Shown here: positions 26,356 to 34,734 of the stretch, piece by piece | Layout of the letters: the number at the start of each line of letters is the position of its first letter | Position numbering within the stretch: position 1 is the first letter of the stretch | NCBI GenBank assembly: GCA_021204045.1 | Contig: JAJQAA010000028.1 | Coordinates: 1 to 63,619, forward strand | Length of the DNA: 63,619 nucleotides | Direction of reading: 5' to 3' | Source: Clostridiales bacterium | GTDB lineage: Bacteria > Bacillota > Clostridia > Lachnospirales > Lachnospiraceae | Notes under the pieces: generated by a model | Told to the model about the DNA's origin: nothing | Seen by the model: the letters and a program-made list of their open reading frames with translations, nothing else | Databases searched by the model: none | Position numbers and translations under genes: made by a program

Positions 26356-27453
26356 TCAGACGTTAAAACGGAACAGGATCACGTCCCCATCCTTTACCAC
26401 ATAGTCTTTTCCTTCCAGACCTACCAGGCCTTTTTCTCTTGCCTTGGCGTAGGAACCGCTATTCAGCAGATCCTGGTAATTGACGACCTCGGCGCGGATA
26501 AAGCCGCGCTCAAAATCGGAGTGAATCTTACCGGCTGCCTGCGGGGCCTTGGTGCCGATCTTGATGGTCCAGGCGCGGGTCTCATCTTCGCCGGAGGTGA
26601 GGAAACTCATCAGGCCGAGCAGCTGGTAGCTCGCGGCGATCAGCCGGTCCAGGCCGGACTCGGAAAGTCCAAGGGCTTCGAGGTATTCCTGCTTTTCGTC
26701 GTCGTCGAGCTGTGCGATCTCCTCCTCGATCTGAGCGCTGATCACAAAGACGCCGGAGTGGTTTTCTGCGGCAAAGTTTCGTACGGCGGTCACCTGCGGG
26801 TTGGAAGCGCCGTCATCGGCCAGATCATCCTCAGCGACATTGGCGGCAAAGATCACGGGCTTGCAGGTGAGAAGATTGAGCGAGCTGACGAAGGCCATCA
26901 GCTCCTCGTCGTCGTTGGTATAGGTGCTCGCGAGCTGTCCGTTTTCCAGAATATCCTTCAGTTCCTTTAATACGGCGAGTTCTTTGGCAAGCGATTTGTC
27001 ATTGAAGGCCGACTTGCTGGTCTTGGCGATGCGGCGCTCCAGAATTTCCAGATCGGAGAAGATCAGCTCCAGATTGATCGTCTCGATATCGCGCAGCGCG
27101 TCGACGCTGCCGTCGACGTGGATGATGTTGGCGTCCTCAAAACAGCGGACGACGTGAACAATGGCGTCGACCTCGCGGATATTGGCGAGAAACTGGTTGC
27201 CGAGTCCTTCGCCTTTGGAGGCGCCTTTGACCAGACCGGCGATATCGACAAACTCGATCACGGCCGGCGTGACTTTTTTGGAATGATAGAAATCGCCCAG
27301 AAGCTTCAGACGCTTGTCCGGCACGGCGACGACGCCGATGTTCGGGTCGATGGTGCAGAACGGGTAGTTGGCGGATTCCGCTCCCGCTTTGGTCAGTGAA
27401 TTAAACAGCGTGCTCTTGCCGACATTCGGCAGGCCGACGATTCCCAACTTCAT
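26356..27453 (-). CDS. ychF: Obg-like ATPase YchF
   Basis: 365 residues, full length. The G domain has [28 protein letters not shown] and a non-standard G4 (NVAEDD) that explains ATP rather than GTP preference, then a coiled insertion and a C-terminal TGS domain ([31 protein letters not shown]). It binds ribosomes and is linked to redox stress control in other bacteria. Monocistronic on the minus strand. Confidence 0.95.
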   Translation of the reverse strand: MKLGIVGLPNVGKSTLFNSLTKAGAESANYPFCTIDPNIGVVAVPDKRLKLLGDFYHSKKVTPAVIEFVDIAGLVKGASKGEGLGNQFLANIREVDAIVHVVRCFEDANIIHVDGSVDALRDIETINLELIFSDLEILERRIAKTSKSAFNDKSLAKELAVLKELKDILENGQLASTYTNDDEELMAFVSSLNLLTCKPVIFAANVAEDDLADDGASNPQVTAVRNFAAENHSGVFVISAQIEEEIAQLDDDEKQEYLEALGLSESGLDRLIAASYQLLGLMSFLTSGEDETRAWTIKIGTKAPQAAGKIHSDFERGFIRAEVVNYQDLLNSGSYAKAREKGLVGLEGKDYVVKDGDVILFRFNV

Positions 27454-27486
27454 AATTCTATTTACCTACTCAAAAGCCCTTGATTT

Positions 27487-27612
27487 TCAAGGCTTTCTGC
27501 CTTTCTCTATATTTTGTCTACGCCCTTTTTCATTGCTGATGGGTGTAATTGTTTCAAATTGGCATATTGCATTTACCAATGATTCGTCTGTTACATGAAC
27601 ATACCTACTGTC
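27487..27612 (-). pseudogene. C-terminal remnant of a tyrosine integrase
   Basis: Minus-strand reading, stop at 27487: YDSRYVHVTDESLVNAICQF, then about 20 residues to the stop. The YxRYVHVTxESL pattern is the region around and after the catalytic Tyr of phage/ICE tyrosine recombinases. Upstream the frame is closed by a stop within a few codons, so only about 40 residues survive. Confidence 0.6.
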
Positions 27613-27739
27613 ATATCAGGGAGAGTAACGATTAAGCTATACTCTTTATCCTTTAAATTTTTGCTCATATATGGATCCCTTTCTTCGTTAAAAAAGAGTC
27701 CGACGCCGATATAAATATACCATAAAGGCCCTGTTTTTT

Positions 27740-27937
27740 TCAATCTTTATAAGCAAGCTCAATCAGTTTGTTAACTTTTTCATGAACTTCCTCAGCTTGT
27801 TGCTCAGCATGTTTGCTTTGAAAATAAATGATTTGACTCACCAACGCTTGTATTTCGTCTAACATATCTCTGTCAGGCTCAATGTATGGTAATTGCTTTA
27901 CATAATTTGCAGAATGATTAGCCGTAGGATTGATAAT
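27740..27937 (-). pseudogene. C-terminal remnant of a restriction/DNA-methyltransferase-like protein
   Basis: 65 minus-strand residues ending at 27740 with no start codon: NPTANHSANYVKQLPYIEP followed by a helical tail. The N-T-A-N-H-S-A-N-Y-V-K pattern is typical of the target-recognition end of type II (Eco57I/TaqI-like) adenine methylase or restriction proteins. The identification rests on this motif and is moderate. Confidence 0.45.
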
Positions 27938-28204
27938 TCATAAATACGGAAAAAGGAATTTGACAACGTGCGTGATAATATTTAAAATGTACCTAAAGCA
28001 TTCGTGCAAGATATCATGAAAATGCTCAGGAAAGATGGAATGTAAGGGGAAATTGAACAATCGAAAAAGCACCTGAGCAATGCCTGTGTGTAAATTCTGA
28101 TTTTGCCCCTTAATTCTACAATTGTAGCATTATCTTCGGGGTGTTGCAAGAAGTGGAATTTGTGTTTTTTATTTTTTACAAAAAATGAAAGAAAGGTGAT
28201 TTGT

Positions 28205-28753
28205 ATGAGCAAAAAATTAAAGAAAGGCGATTGGATGCCTGATTTTGAGGTGAACACAGCATATGATCAGGGAATTAAAATTTCAGATCTTGTAAAAAGA
28301 CAGAAAAAGACGATTTTCTGGATTCTGCGCTATGTGGGGTGCAGAGTCTGTCGTTATGATATTCATCTTCTGTCACAGCGTTACCAGGAATTTTTGGATA
28401 AGGGATGTCAGGTTCTTGTGGTGATGCAGAGTGAGCCGGAGGTGGTGCGTCAGGATCTGGAAGACGCGGGCATTCCATTTGATATGATCTGTGACCCTAA
28501 GATGGAAATTTATAAGGAGCTTGAGATTGGTTCCTGGACGTCAATCACGGAGGAAGTGAGAGCGAAGCTTAAGGAAAAAGCGGCGGCCGCAAGCAGCTGT
28601 GGTTTCCAGCATGGCAAATATGAGGGAAATGAGGAACAGCTTCCGGCAATGTTCATTGTGGATGATACTCGCCGGGTTCTGTATGCGCATTATGCGGAGA
28701 GCATTGTGGATATGCCGGATATCAGCGATGTTCTGAAGATGGATGTTCTATAA
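28205..28753 (+). CDS. Peroxiredoxin-like (AhpC/TSA-type) redoxin
   Basis: 182 residues with a thioredoxin fold: KGDWMPDFEVNT, FWILRYVGCRVCRYDIHLL with a CxxC pair in place of the usual single peroxidatic Cys, EPEVVRQDLEDAGIPF and LPAMFIVDDTRRVLYAHYAE. The GCRVC motif suggests thiol-disulfide exchange or peroxide reduction. A further Cys lies in the insertion SSCGFQHGKYEGN. Start by GAAAGGTG. Stands alone beside the degenerate island. Confidence 0.82.
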   Translation: MSKKLKKGDWMPDFEVNTAYDQGIKISDLVKRQKKTIFWILRYVGCRVCRYDIHLLSQRYQEFLDKGCQVLVVMQSEPEVVRQDLEDAGIPFDMICDPKMEIYKELEIGSWTSITEEVRAKLKEKAAAASSCGFQHGKYEGNEEQLPAMFIVDDTRRVLYAHYAESIVDMPDISDVLKMDVL

Positions 28754-28884
28754 TTAAAATATCCGTGATTATAAGCCCTATATGAAGTGATGCCTGGTGT
28801 TCGGATGGTAATTTAAGTAGATATTTGTCGTGCAGCGGCGAAATCCGTCGCACGATTCTGTTTGATTTCCACACTTTTTCGGAG

Positions 28885-28890
28885 TAAAAT
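28885..28890 (+). promoter_or_regulatory. -10 of the lgt promoter
   Basis: TTGATT (28862-28867), 17-bp spacer, TAAAAT (28885-28890), 23 bp before the lgt start. Upstream, a weak hairpin TCGTGC/GCACGA (28828-28855) may end the redoxin transcript. Confidence 0.6.
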
Positions 28891-28913
28891 GAAGAAAAGC
28901 TCGAAAGGGGGCA

Positions 28914-29774
28914 ATGTCAATGGTAGGTGCGGATGTAGCGTTTGTCCATCTGGGAATCGCGGTGCAGAATCTGCGCAACAGCATTTCCATTTTTGGATTC
29001 CGCATTGCCTATTATGGGATCATTATCGGCATTGGCATGCTGGCGGGGATCTGGCTGACGCAGGCGGACGCGAAAAGGAGAGGACAGGATCCGGAACTTT
29101 ACCTCGACTTCGCGCTCTACGCGATTATTTTTTCCATTATCGGCGCTCGTGTTTATTATGTGGCGTTTCAGTGGGATCTGTATCGTGATCAGCCGCTCCA
29201 GATTTTCAATCTGCGTGCCGGCGGACTGGCGATCTACGGAGGCGTGATCGGCGGGATACTGACTGCGCTTGTGTATACGCGGATCAGAAAACTGTCTTTT
29301 TTTTCGATCGCGGACAGCGCGGTACTGGGCCTGGTCACCGGACAGATTATCGGGCGCTGGGGAAACTTTTTCAATTGCGAGGCGTTTGGCGGCTATACGG
29401 ATTGCCTGTTCGCGATGCGCATCAAAAAATCCCTGGTGTCCAGTCTGATGCTGAGCGAGGACGTCCTGAATCATCAGATCATTGAAAACGGCGTCGAGTA
29501 CATTCAGGTACATCCCACCTTCCTGTATGAGTCCTGCTGGAATCTTGGTCTGCTGATCTTCATGCTCTGGTATCGGAAACGCAAGCGCTTTGAGGGCGAG
29601 ATGCTCTGGATTTACCTTTTGGGCTATGGCCTGGGACGTTTCTGGATCGAGGGGCTGCGCACGGATTCTCTGCTTCTATGGGGGACCGGGATCGCGGTTT
29701 CACAGGTGTTGTCTCTGGCTTTGGTGGTTGTTGCGGCGGTGATGCTTGCGTCACGGCGATTCGCGCACAGGTAG
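28914..29774 (+). CDS. lgt: Prolipoprotein diacylglyceryl transferase
   Basis: 286 residues, polytopic membrane enzyme that adds diacylglycerol from phosphatidylglycerol to the lipobox Cys of prolipoproteins. Seen are FRIAYYGIIIGIGMLAG (essential first-helix region), GARVYYVAFQWD, RAGGLAIYGGVIGG and the signature GRWGNFFNCEAFGG, then HPTFLYESCWN. The two lipoproteins of the redox island would be its substrates. ATG 28914 follows AAAGGGGG; the ATG two codons later is equally possible. Confidence 0.93.
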   Translation: MSMVGADVAFVHLGIAVQNLRNSISIFGFRIAYYGIIIGIGMLAGIWLTQADAKRRGQDPELYLDFALYAIIFSIIGARVYYVAFQWDLYRDQPLQIFNLRAGGLAIYGGVIGGILTALVYTRIRKLSFFSIADSAVLGLVTGQIIGRWGNFFNCEAFGGYTDCLFAMRIKKSLVSSLMLSEDVLNHQIIENGVEYIQVHPTFLYESCWNLGLLIFMLWYRKRKRFEGEMLWIYLLGYGLGRFWIEGLRTDSLLLWGTGIAVSQVLSLALVVVAAVMLASRRFAHR

Positions 29775-29811
29775 CATATTAACAAGGCTTTACAGGGAAA
29801 AGGAGAAATCT

Positions 29812-29967
29812 ATGGAAGTTGCAAGAGAGAGACTGGCGGCCGATATTGAAGCGGCGCGCATCCGTCTGGATGAGAGTATGGAGACCAGGCAGAATTACGA
29901 AGAAGTTTATCGGGACAGCGTAAAACTGGACCAACTGATTGAACTATATATTGCGTCCGGATTTTAG
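29812..29967 (+). CDS. Spo0E-like aspartyl-phosphate phosphatase (micro-ORF)
   Basis: 51 residues: two predicted helices joined by a short turn, the second with SVKLDQLIELYI, which matches the Spo0E/YnzD motif SxxLDxLIxxY. Members dephosphorylate Spo0A~P and so delay sporulation. A ribosome binding site (AAAAGGAGA) stands 5-6 nt before ATG 29812, and a terminator follows at 29985. It may be co-transcribed with lgt (gap 37 nt). Confidence 0.7.
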   Translation: MEVARERLAADIEAARIRLDESMETRQNYEEVYRDSVKLDQLIELYIASGF

Positions 29968-29984
29968 AATGGTACATATCTTGG

Positions 29985-30022
29985 GGTGGTCGAAAAAACC
30001 TTTCGGCCACCTTAATTTTTTT
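29985..30022 (+). terminator. Terminator before the division cluster
   Basis: 11-bp stem GGTGGTCGAAA/TTTCGGCCACC (29985-29995, 30001-30011), one G-U pair, 5-nt loop, then AATTTTTTT. Confidence 0.85.
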
Positions 30023-30044
30023 GCCTTTTTTCTTTAAAAATTCC

Positions 30045-30073
30045 TTGCTATTTTGGGGATCCTGTACTAAAAT
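30045..30073 (+). promoter_or_regulatory. Promoter of the mraZ division cluster
   Basis: TTGCTA (30045-30050), 17 bp, TAAAAT (30068-30073). The expected start point near 30080 falls at the first MraZ box. Confidence 0.65.
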
Positions 30074-30081
30074 AAGCATAC

Positions 30082-30128
30082 AAGTGGTGGGAAGTGGCGT
30101 AAAGTGGTAGGAAATGGTTTTAGAGTGG
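30082..30128 (+). promoter_or_regulatory. MraZ operator: GTGG repeats with 10-bp period
   Basis: AAGTGG at 30082, 30092 and 30102, then AAATGG at 30112 and a further GTGG at 30125. The 10-bp spacing places the repeats on one face of the helix, as in MraZ boxes upstream of mraZ in other bacteria. MraZ is expected to repress its own cluster here. Confidence 0.75.
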
Positions 30129-30141
30129 TGTGGTGATGACA

Positions 30142-30567
30142 ATGTTCATGGGCGAATATAATCATACGGTAGACGCAAAAGGCCGTTTGATCGTACCTTC
30201 CAAATTCAGGGAGCAGCTCGGAGAGGAATTCGTGGTTACGAAGGGACTGGACGGCTGCCTTTTTGTCTATGAAAATTCGGAGTGGAAAGCTCTTGAGGAA
30301 AAACTGCACGCCCTGCCACTCACCAATGCCAACGCCAGAAAATTTTCCCGGTTTTTCCTGGCTGGAGCCACCACCTGTGAGGTGGACCGACAGGGCCGGA
30401 TCCTGCTGCCCGCGATCCTGCGGGAGTTTGCCGGCATCGACAAGGACGCCGTGCTTGTGGGGGTTGGCAGCCGTATCGAGATCTGGAGCAAGGAATCCTG
30501 GAACGCCTCCAATACCTATGACGACATGGAAGAGATTGCGGAAAATATGGAAGGCCTTGGCATATGA
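30142..30567 (+). CDS. mraZ: Transcriptional regulator MraZ
   Basis: 141 residues. Two AbrB-like swapped-hairpin halves, each with the family signature: [14 protein letters not shown] and [15 protein letters not shown]. Toroid-forming DNA-binding protein that regulates the division and cell wall cluster. The start is taken at ATG 30142 (MFMGEYNHT), which matches family N-termini; in-frame GTG/ATG codons 6-12 nt earlier cannot be excluded. It overlaps rsmH by ATGA. Confidence 0.93.
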   Translation: MFMGEYNHTVDAKGRLIVPSKFREQLGEEFVVTKGLDGCLFVYENSEWKALEEKLHALPLTNANARKFSRFFLAGATTCEVDRQGRILLPAILREFAGIDKDAVLVGVGSRIEIWSKESWNASNTYDDMEEIAENMEGLGI

Positions 30568-31499
30568 GCTTTGAGCACAAATCCGTCCTGCTGACAGAGA
30601 CGGTGGACAACCTGATGGTGCATCCGGGCGGCGTTTACGTGGATGGCACCCTGGGGGGAGGCAGACATGCTTTTGAGGTATGCCGGCGGCTTTGCGGCGA
30701 GGGCAGATTCATTGGCATCGATCAGGACGAGGACGCGATTTGCGCGGCGCGGCAGAGGCTGGCGCCATTTTCTGACCTGGTGACGACCGTGCGCAGCAAT
30801 TATGTGCATCTGCCGGATATTCTGGATGAGCTTGGCATCGGCCTGGTCGACGGGATCTATCTCGATCTCGGCGTATCTTCCTATCAGCTGGACACGGCGG
30901 AACGCGGGTTTTCCTACAGTGTGGAGGCGCCGCTGGATATGCGCATGGATCAGCGCGGCACGCGGACGGCGGCCGACATTGTCAACACCTATCCGGAGGA
31001 CGAGCTGTGCCGCATCATCCGCGATTACGGCGAGGACCGCTTCGCGAAAAACATTGCCCGGCATATTGTGCGGGCCCGGGAGAAAAAACTGTTTGAGACG
31101 ACAGGGGAGCTGGTGGCGGCGATCCGTGCGGCGATCCCCATGAAGATACAGGCGACGGGAGGGCATCCCGCCAAGCGGACATTTCAGGCAATCCGCATTG
31201 AGCTCAATCAGGAGCTGGAGGTACTGCGATCCTCGCTCGATGAGATGATCGGACGACTGCGGCCGGGCGGCCGGCTGTGTGTGATTACCTTTCATTCGCT
31301 GGAGGACCGCATCGTTAAGCAGCATTTCCGCAAAAATGAGAATCCCTGCATCTGCCCGCCGGATTTTCCGGTATGCATGTGCGGACGGGTGAGCGCAGGC
31401 GTGGTAGTGACGCGCAGACCGATTGTGCCGAAAGAGATGGAAATCACAGAAAACAAACGTGCAAAAAGCGCGAAGTTACGCGTGTTCGAGCGCAGATAA
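30564..31499 (+). CDS. rsmH: 16S rRNA m4C1402 methyltransferase RsmH
   Basis: 311 residues, also called MraW. S-adenosylmethionine-dependent N4-methylation of C1402 in the ribosomal P site. Visible are [15 protein letters not shown] (SAM loop), [30 protein letters not shown] and [12 protein letters not shown]. Translationally coupled to mraZ. Confidence 0.96.
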   Translation: MSFEHKSVLLTETVDNLMVHPGGVYVDGTLGGGRHAFEVCRRLCGEGRFIGIDQDEDAICAARQRLAPFSDLVTTVRSNYVHLPDILDELGIGLVDGIYLDLGVSSYQLDTAERGFSYSVEAPLDMRMDQRGTRTAADIVNTYPEDELCRIIRDYGEDRFAKNIARHIVRAREKKLFETTGELVAAIRAAIPMKIQATGGHPAKRTFQAIRIELNQELEVLRSSLDEMIGRLRPGGRLCVITFHSLEDRIVKQHFRKNENPCICPPDFPVCMCGRVSAGVVVTRRPIVPKEMEITENKRAKSAKLRVFERR

Positions 31500-31572
31500 A
31501 ACCCGGCAAAGGAGGATCCGGTTTGCTGTCGCGACAGCGGTACGGATTGACCGGGAGAAGGGGAGGGAACGT

Positions 31573-32121
31573 ATGGCTCAGAGAGCGAGAACGACAGATA
31601 ACGCTTATATCTACGGCAATACGGTGCGATCCGGTACGGTGCGGTCCGGCCAGGATCAGCCGCTGCGGCGTTCCCGGAGCGAACGGCGTTACGGAGAGGA
31701 ATCATATACCAGGCCAGCGGGAGAAATGCAGAGCCGGACGCGGACGCTGCACCGCGCGGTGGTGAGTGAGACCGTCCGGAGAAATCAGGAAAAGGCGCTG
31801 CAGATGGATCTTCCCTATGTCATGATGCTGACCATCGCGGCGTTCTGTGTGCTTTACATCTGCGTCAATTATCTTCACGTACAGTCGTCGATTACCGCCC
31901 GGATCCGCAATATTGAATATCTGGAACAGCAGATCGAACAGGTCAAGGCGGAGAATGACGCGCTGCAGACCAATATTAACACCAATATCGATCTGGATCA
32001 TATTTATGATGTAGCGACGAAGGAGCTTGGCATGGTCTACGCGAATCGCAGCCAGGTGCTGCTCTATGACAGGACGGAAAGTGAGTACGTGAGACAATAT
32101 GAAGACATCCCGGAACACTGA
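31573..32121 (+). CDS. ftsL: FtsL-like division protein
   Basis: 182 residues. A long basic cytoplasmic N-terminus (about 1-85, rich in Arg/Ser/Thr, with a repeated SGTVRSG), one membrane helix (about 90-110, YVMMLTIAAFCVLYICVNYL) and an external coiled coil (IEYLEQQIEQVKAENDALQ). Topology and position after rsmH fit FtsL, the bitopic partner of FtsQ/DivIC; the cytoplasmic part is longer than in most relatives. Ribosome binding site GGGAGGG. Overlaps the following PBP gene by 23 bp. Confidence 0.8.
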   Translation: MAQRARTTDNAYIYGNTVRSGTVRSGQDQPLRRSRSERRYGEESYTRPAGEMQSRTRTLHRAVVSETVRRNQEKALQMDLPYVMMLTIAAFCVLYICVNYLHVQSSITARIRNIEYLEQQIEQVKAENDALQTNINTNIDLDHIYDVATKELGMVYANRSQVLLYDRTESEYVRQYEDIPEH

Positions 32122-34666
32122 CCAGCAGCCAAGACCGCAGGGAAAACGGATTTTTACCATGTATATGCAGAGAAAGCTGGCGATCACGGTAATCGTGATT
32201 ACGCTGGCTTTGTTTGCGCTTATCTACCAGATTTACCGCATTATCAATGGAAATCAGGACAACTACAACCAGATCGTGCTCTCACAGCAGGAATACGACA
32301 GCCGCGTGATTCCCTATCGGCGCGGCGATATCGTCGACCGCAACGGCACCTATCTGGCGACGACGGAAAAAGTATATAATCTGATCATCGATCCGTCGCA
32401 GATCATGGCGGATGAGGAAAATTTTCTCGAGGCAACGGTATCGGCGCTGGTCCAGGTTTTTGATTATGACGCGCAGGAATTGCGCACCCTAATCCGGGAA
32501 GATCCCAAGCGGCTGTATATTCGCTACAAACGTCATCTGGAGTACGATCAGAAACAGGCTTTTGAGACATTACAGTCGGAAACCAACCGCGCCAATGCCG
32601 AGGCCGGGGAGCGCGCCCGTATCCGCGGCGTGTGGTTTGAGGACGAGTACCGACGCATCTACCCCAACAATGCTCTGGCCTGCAACGTGGTCGGCTTTTC
32701 CACGAATGACAACGGCATCGGAGGCATTGAACAATCCTACAATGAGGATCTCATCGGCACCAATGGCCGCGAGTATGGCTATCTGAATGACGACTCGAAC
32801 CTGGAGCGCGTGATCAAATCTGCGGAGAACGGCAATACGGTAGTGTCGACGATCGATGTCAACATTCAGAATATCGTGGAAAAATACATTGCGCAATGGA
32901 TGGACGAGGTGGGTTCTAATCATATCGGCGTCATCGTGATGGATCCGGACAACGGGGAGGTGCTGGCGATGGCCAGTGACGAACCGTTTGACCTGAACAA
33001 CCCGCGTGCGGTTTCCGATCGCTATACGGAGGAAGAGCTGATGGAGCTGGGACGGGCCGAGGCGGTCAATGTTTACAAAAACCGGCATCGTGACAGCGAC
33101 GGCGCGACGATTACCGCCGATGAGGTATCGGAATATTTCGAGGATGAAGATATCCTTTCCTACGGCCGGCAGGTGGCCTGGAACCAGGAATGGCGTAATT
33201 ACTGTGTCAGCGATACCTATGAGCCCGGTTCCCCGGCCAAAATTTTCACGGTGGCCGCGGCGCTCGAGGAGGGCGTGATCGGCACGGAGACGACCTTTTT
33301 CTGCGATGGCTATCAGACCGTGGGTGATTATGACATCAAGTGTACCGCGTATTCCAAGGGCGGGCACGGGCTGCTGACGCTTGAGGAAACCCTGATGCAG
33401 TCCTGCAACGACGCGATGATGCAGATTGCCGCACTGACCGGGAAAACGCGGTTCTCCCGGTATCAGCAGATGTTCGGCTTTGGCGCGAAGACCGGGATTG
33501 ACCTGCCGGGCGAGGCGGACACGGGAACGCTGGTCTACACGGAGGAAACCATGGGGCTGACGGAGCTGGCGACAAACTCGTTCGGCCAGACATTCAACTG
33601 CACAATGATTCAGATGGCGGCGGCTTATTGTTCCGTGATCAACGGCGGTTCCTATTATGTGCCGCATGTGGTGAAGCAGATCCTGAACGAGCAGGGCTCG
33701 ATTGTGCGCAAGGTGGACGCGACTCTGGTGCGGGAGACGGTGTCGGAGAGCACGGCGGCGTTCATCCGCGAGGCGTTGTTTGAGACCGTGGAGCAGGGCA
33801 CCGGCAAGGCGGCTCAGATTGAAGGCTACGCGATCGCCGGAAAAACCGGTACCGCCGAGAAGCTGCCGCGCAAACAGGGAAATTATCTGGTATCCTTCTG
33901 CGGCTTTGCTCCTGCAGAGGATCCCGAAGTGCTGGTGTATGTCGTCGTCGACGAGCCGCATGTGGATGATCAGGCGCACAGCACCTATGCGAGCGGCGTG
34001 TTCGCCGAAATAATGGGCGATATTCTGCCTTATCTGAATGTATTCCCGGAAATTGACGAGGAATCAGAACCGGAAATTGCGGCGCAGCTGCCCGATCAGG
34101 AAGGAATCACGGAGAATACCGGAGAGACAAACGGAGAGACGGAAGTCGAATCCGAACCGGAGTCAAAGGCGTACGATACCGAGGAATATGTCTCGCCCGA
34201 GGTCGAGCAGGACAGCGGCATTCCCAATGTACTGCCGGGCACGGACGAGGAGGGCCCGCGGATTGTGATTGAACAGGACGATACAGCGGAAACTGCGTCA
34301 GCCACCACGGCTTCCGCGACGACGGCTGCTGCAACAACAAAGGCTGCAACAACAAAGGCTGAAGCAACAAAGGCTGCGGCAACAAAGGCTGCGTCCGATA
34401 CGACGGCGACAAAGAAAAGTACGAGCGCCGCATCCGCCACGAAATCGACAACATCTGCAACCGCGGCCACCACGGCCGCCGCGACAGCTGCGGCAAGTGC
34501 CGGGACCACGACCGCGGCAGCTGTGGAGGAGACGACGCAGGCAGCCGTCTCACAGACCGCTGCGGGCAACGGGACGACCGTGGCCTCGCCGCTGCCGCAG
34601 GAGAGTCCGGTCGGGGATCAGCCGGGAGGAATGACGATTATCGCCCCTTATCCGGGAGGGACGTAA
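32099..34666 (+). CDS. Class B penicillin-binding protein with long Thr/Ala-rich tail
   Basis: 855 residues. Cytoplasmic N-terminus, membrane helix (about 25-45), dimerisation domain and transpeptidase domain with Ser378 in EPGSPAKIF, SCNDA and AGKTGTAEK. The active-site tetrad is SPAK rather than the common STFK. The last 210 residues are not PBP-like: an acidic segment (EIDEESEPEI...) and then Ala/Thr/Lys low complexity made partly by a 15-bp DNA repeat (34331-34390). With the next gene it forms a pair of FtsI/SpoVD-type transpeptidases for septal peptidoglycan. The start within ftsL has a poor ribosome binding site. Confidence 0.85.
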   Translation: MKTSRNTDQQPRPQGKRIFTMYMQRKLAITVIVITLALFALIYQIYRIINGNQDNYNQIVLSQQEYDSRVIPYRRGDIVDRNGTYLATTEKVYNLIIDPSQIMADEENFLEATVSALVQVFDYDAQELRTLIREDPKRLYIRYKRHLEYDQKQAFETLQSETNRANAEAGERARIRGVWFEDEYRRIYPNNALACNVVGFSTNDNGIGGIEQSYNEDLIGTNGREYGYLNDDSNLERVIKSAENGNTVVSTIDVNIQNIVEKYIAQWMDEVGSNHIGVIVMDPDNGEVLAMASDEPFDLNNPRAVSDRYTEEELMELGRAEAVNVYKNRHRDSDGATITADEVSEYFEDEDILSYGRQVAWNQEWRNYCVSDTYEPGSPAKIFTVAAALEEGVIGTETTFFCDGYQTVGDYDIKCTAYSKGGHGLLTLEETLMQSCNDAMMQIAALTGKTRFSRYQQMFGFGAKTGIDLPGEADTGTLVYTEETMGLTELATNSFGQTFNCTMIQMAAAYCSVINGGSYYVPHVVKQILNEQGSIVRKVDATLVRETVSESTAAFIREALFETVEQGTGKAAQIEGYAIAGKTGTAEKLPRKQGNYLVSFCGFAPAEDPEVLVYVVVDEPHVDDQAHSTYASGVFAEIMGDILPYLNVFPEIDEESEPEIAAQLPDQEGITENTGETNGETEVESEPESKAYDTEEYVSPEVEQDSGIPNVLPGTDEEGPRIVIEQDDTAETASATTASATTAAATTKAATTKAEATKAAATKAASDTTATKKSTSAASATKSTTSATAATTAAATAAASAGTTTAAAVEETTQAAVSQTAAGNGTTVASPLPQESPVGDQPGGMTIIAPYPGGT
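34331..34390 (+). repeat. 15-bp tandem repeat in the PBP tail
   Basis: Four units of 15 bp, each ending AACAAAGGCT, encoding ATTKA, ATTKA, EATKA, AATKA. Expected to vary in copy number between strains. Confidence 0.75.
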
Positions 34667-34734
34667 GCGGATATGCAGTCATAAAAACGCACGTTCCGCA
34701 TAAGCTGTACGGATGAGCAGCCGTGGGGGCGGGT

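Larger units (their letters stand above)
27454..28204. other. AT-rich graveyard without an intact gene
   Basis: 751 bp between ychF and the redoxin gene. It contains the integrase and methylase remnants listed separately, a 25-codon minus-strand ORF (27668-27591, MSKNLKDKEYSLIVTLPD...) with a possible ribosome binding site and no recognised family, a promoter-like pair TTGACA-17-TAAAAT on the plus strand (27960-27988), and a 12-bp perfect palindrome CTACAATTGTAG (28116-28127). The last contains TACA-N2-TGTA and might be a repressor site for the redoxin gene. Composition differs sharply from the GC-rich neighbours. Confidence 0.6.

Noticed and set aside
27988-28046. Short plus-strand reading ending in a Lys/Arg-rich helix after the TTGACA-TAAAAT pair
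   Set aside because: Fewer than 20 codons, no ribosome binding site, no recognised family.
34096-34569. Long Val/Ala-rich minus-strand ORF opposite the PBP tail
   Set aside because: It is the mirror of low-complexity Thr/Ala codons and has no start signal or family pattern.
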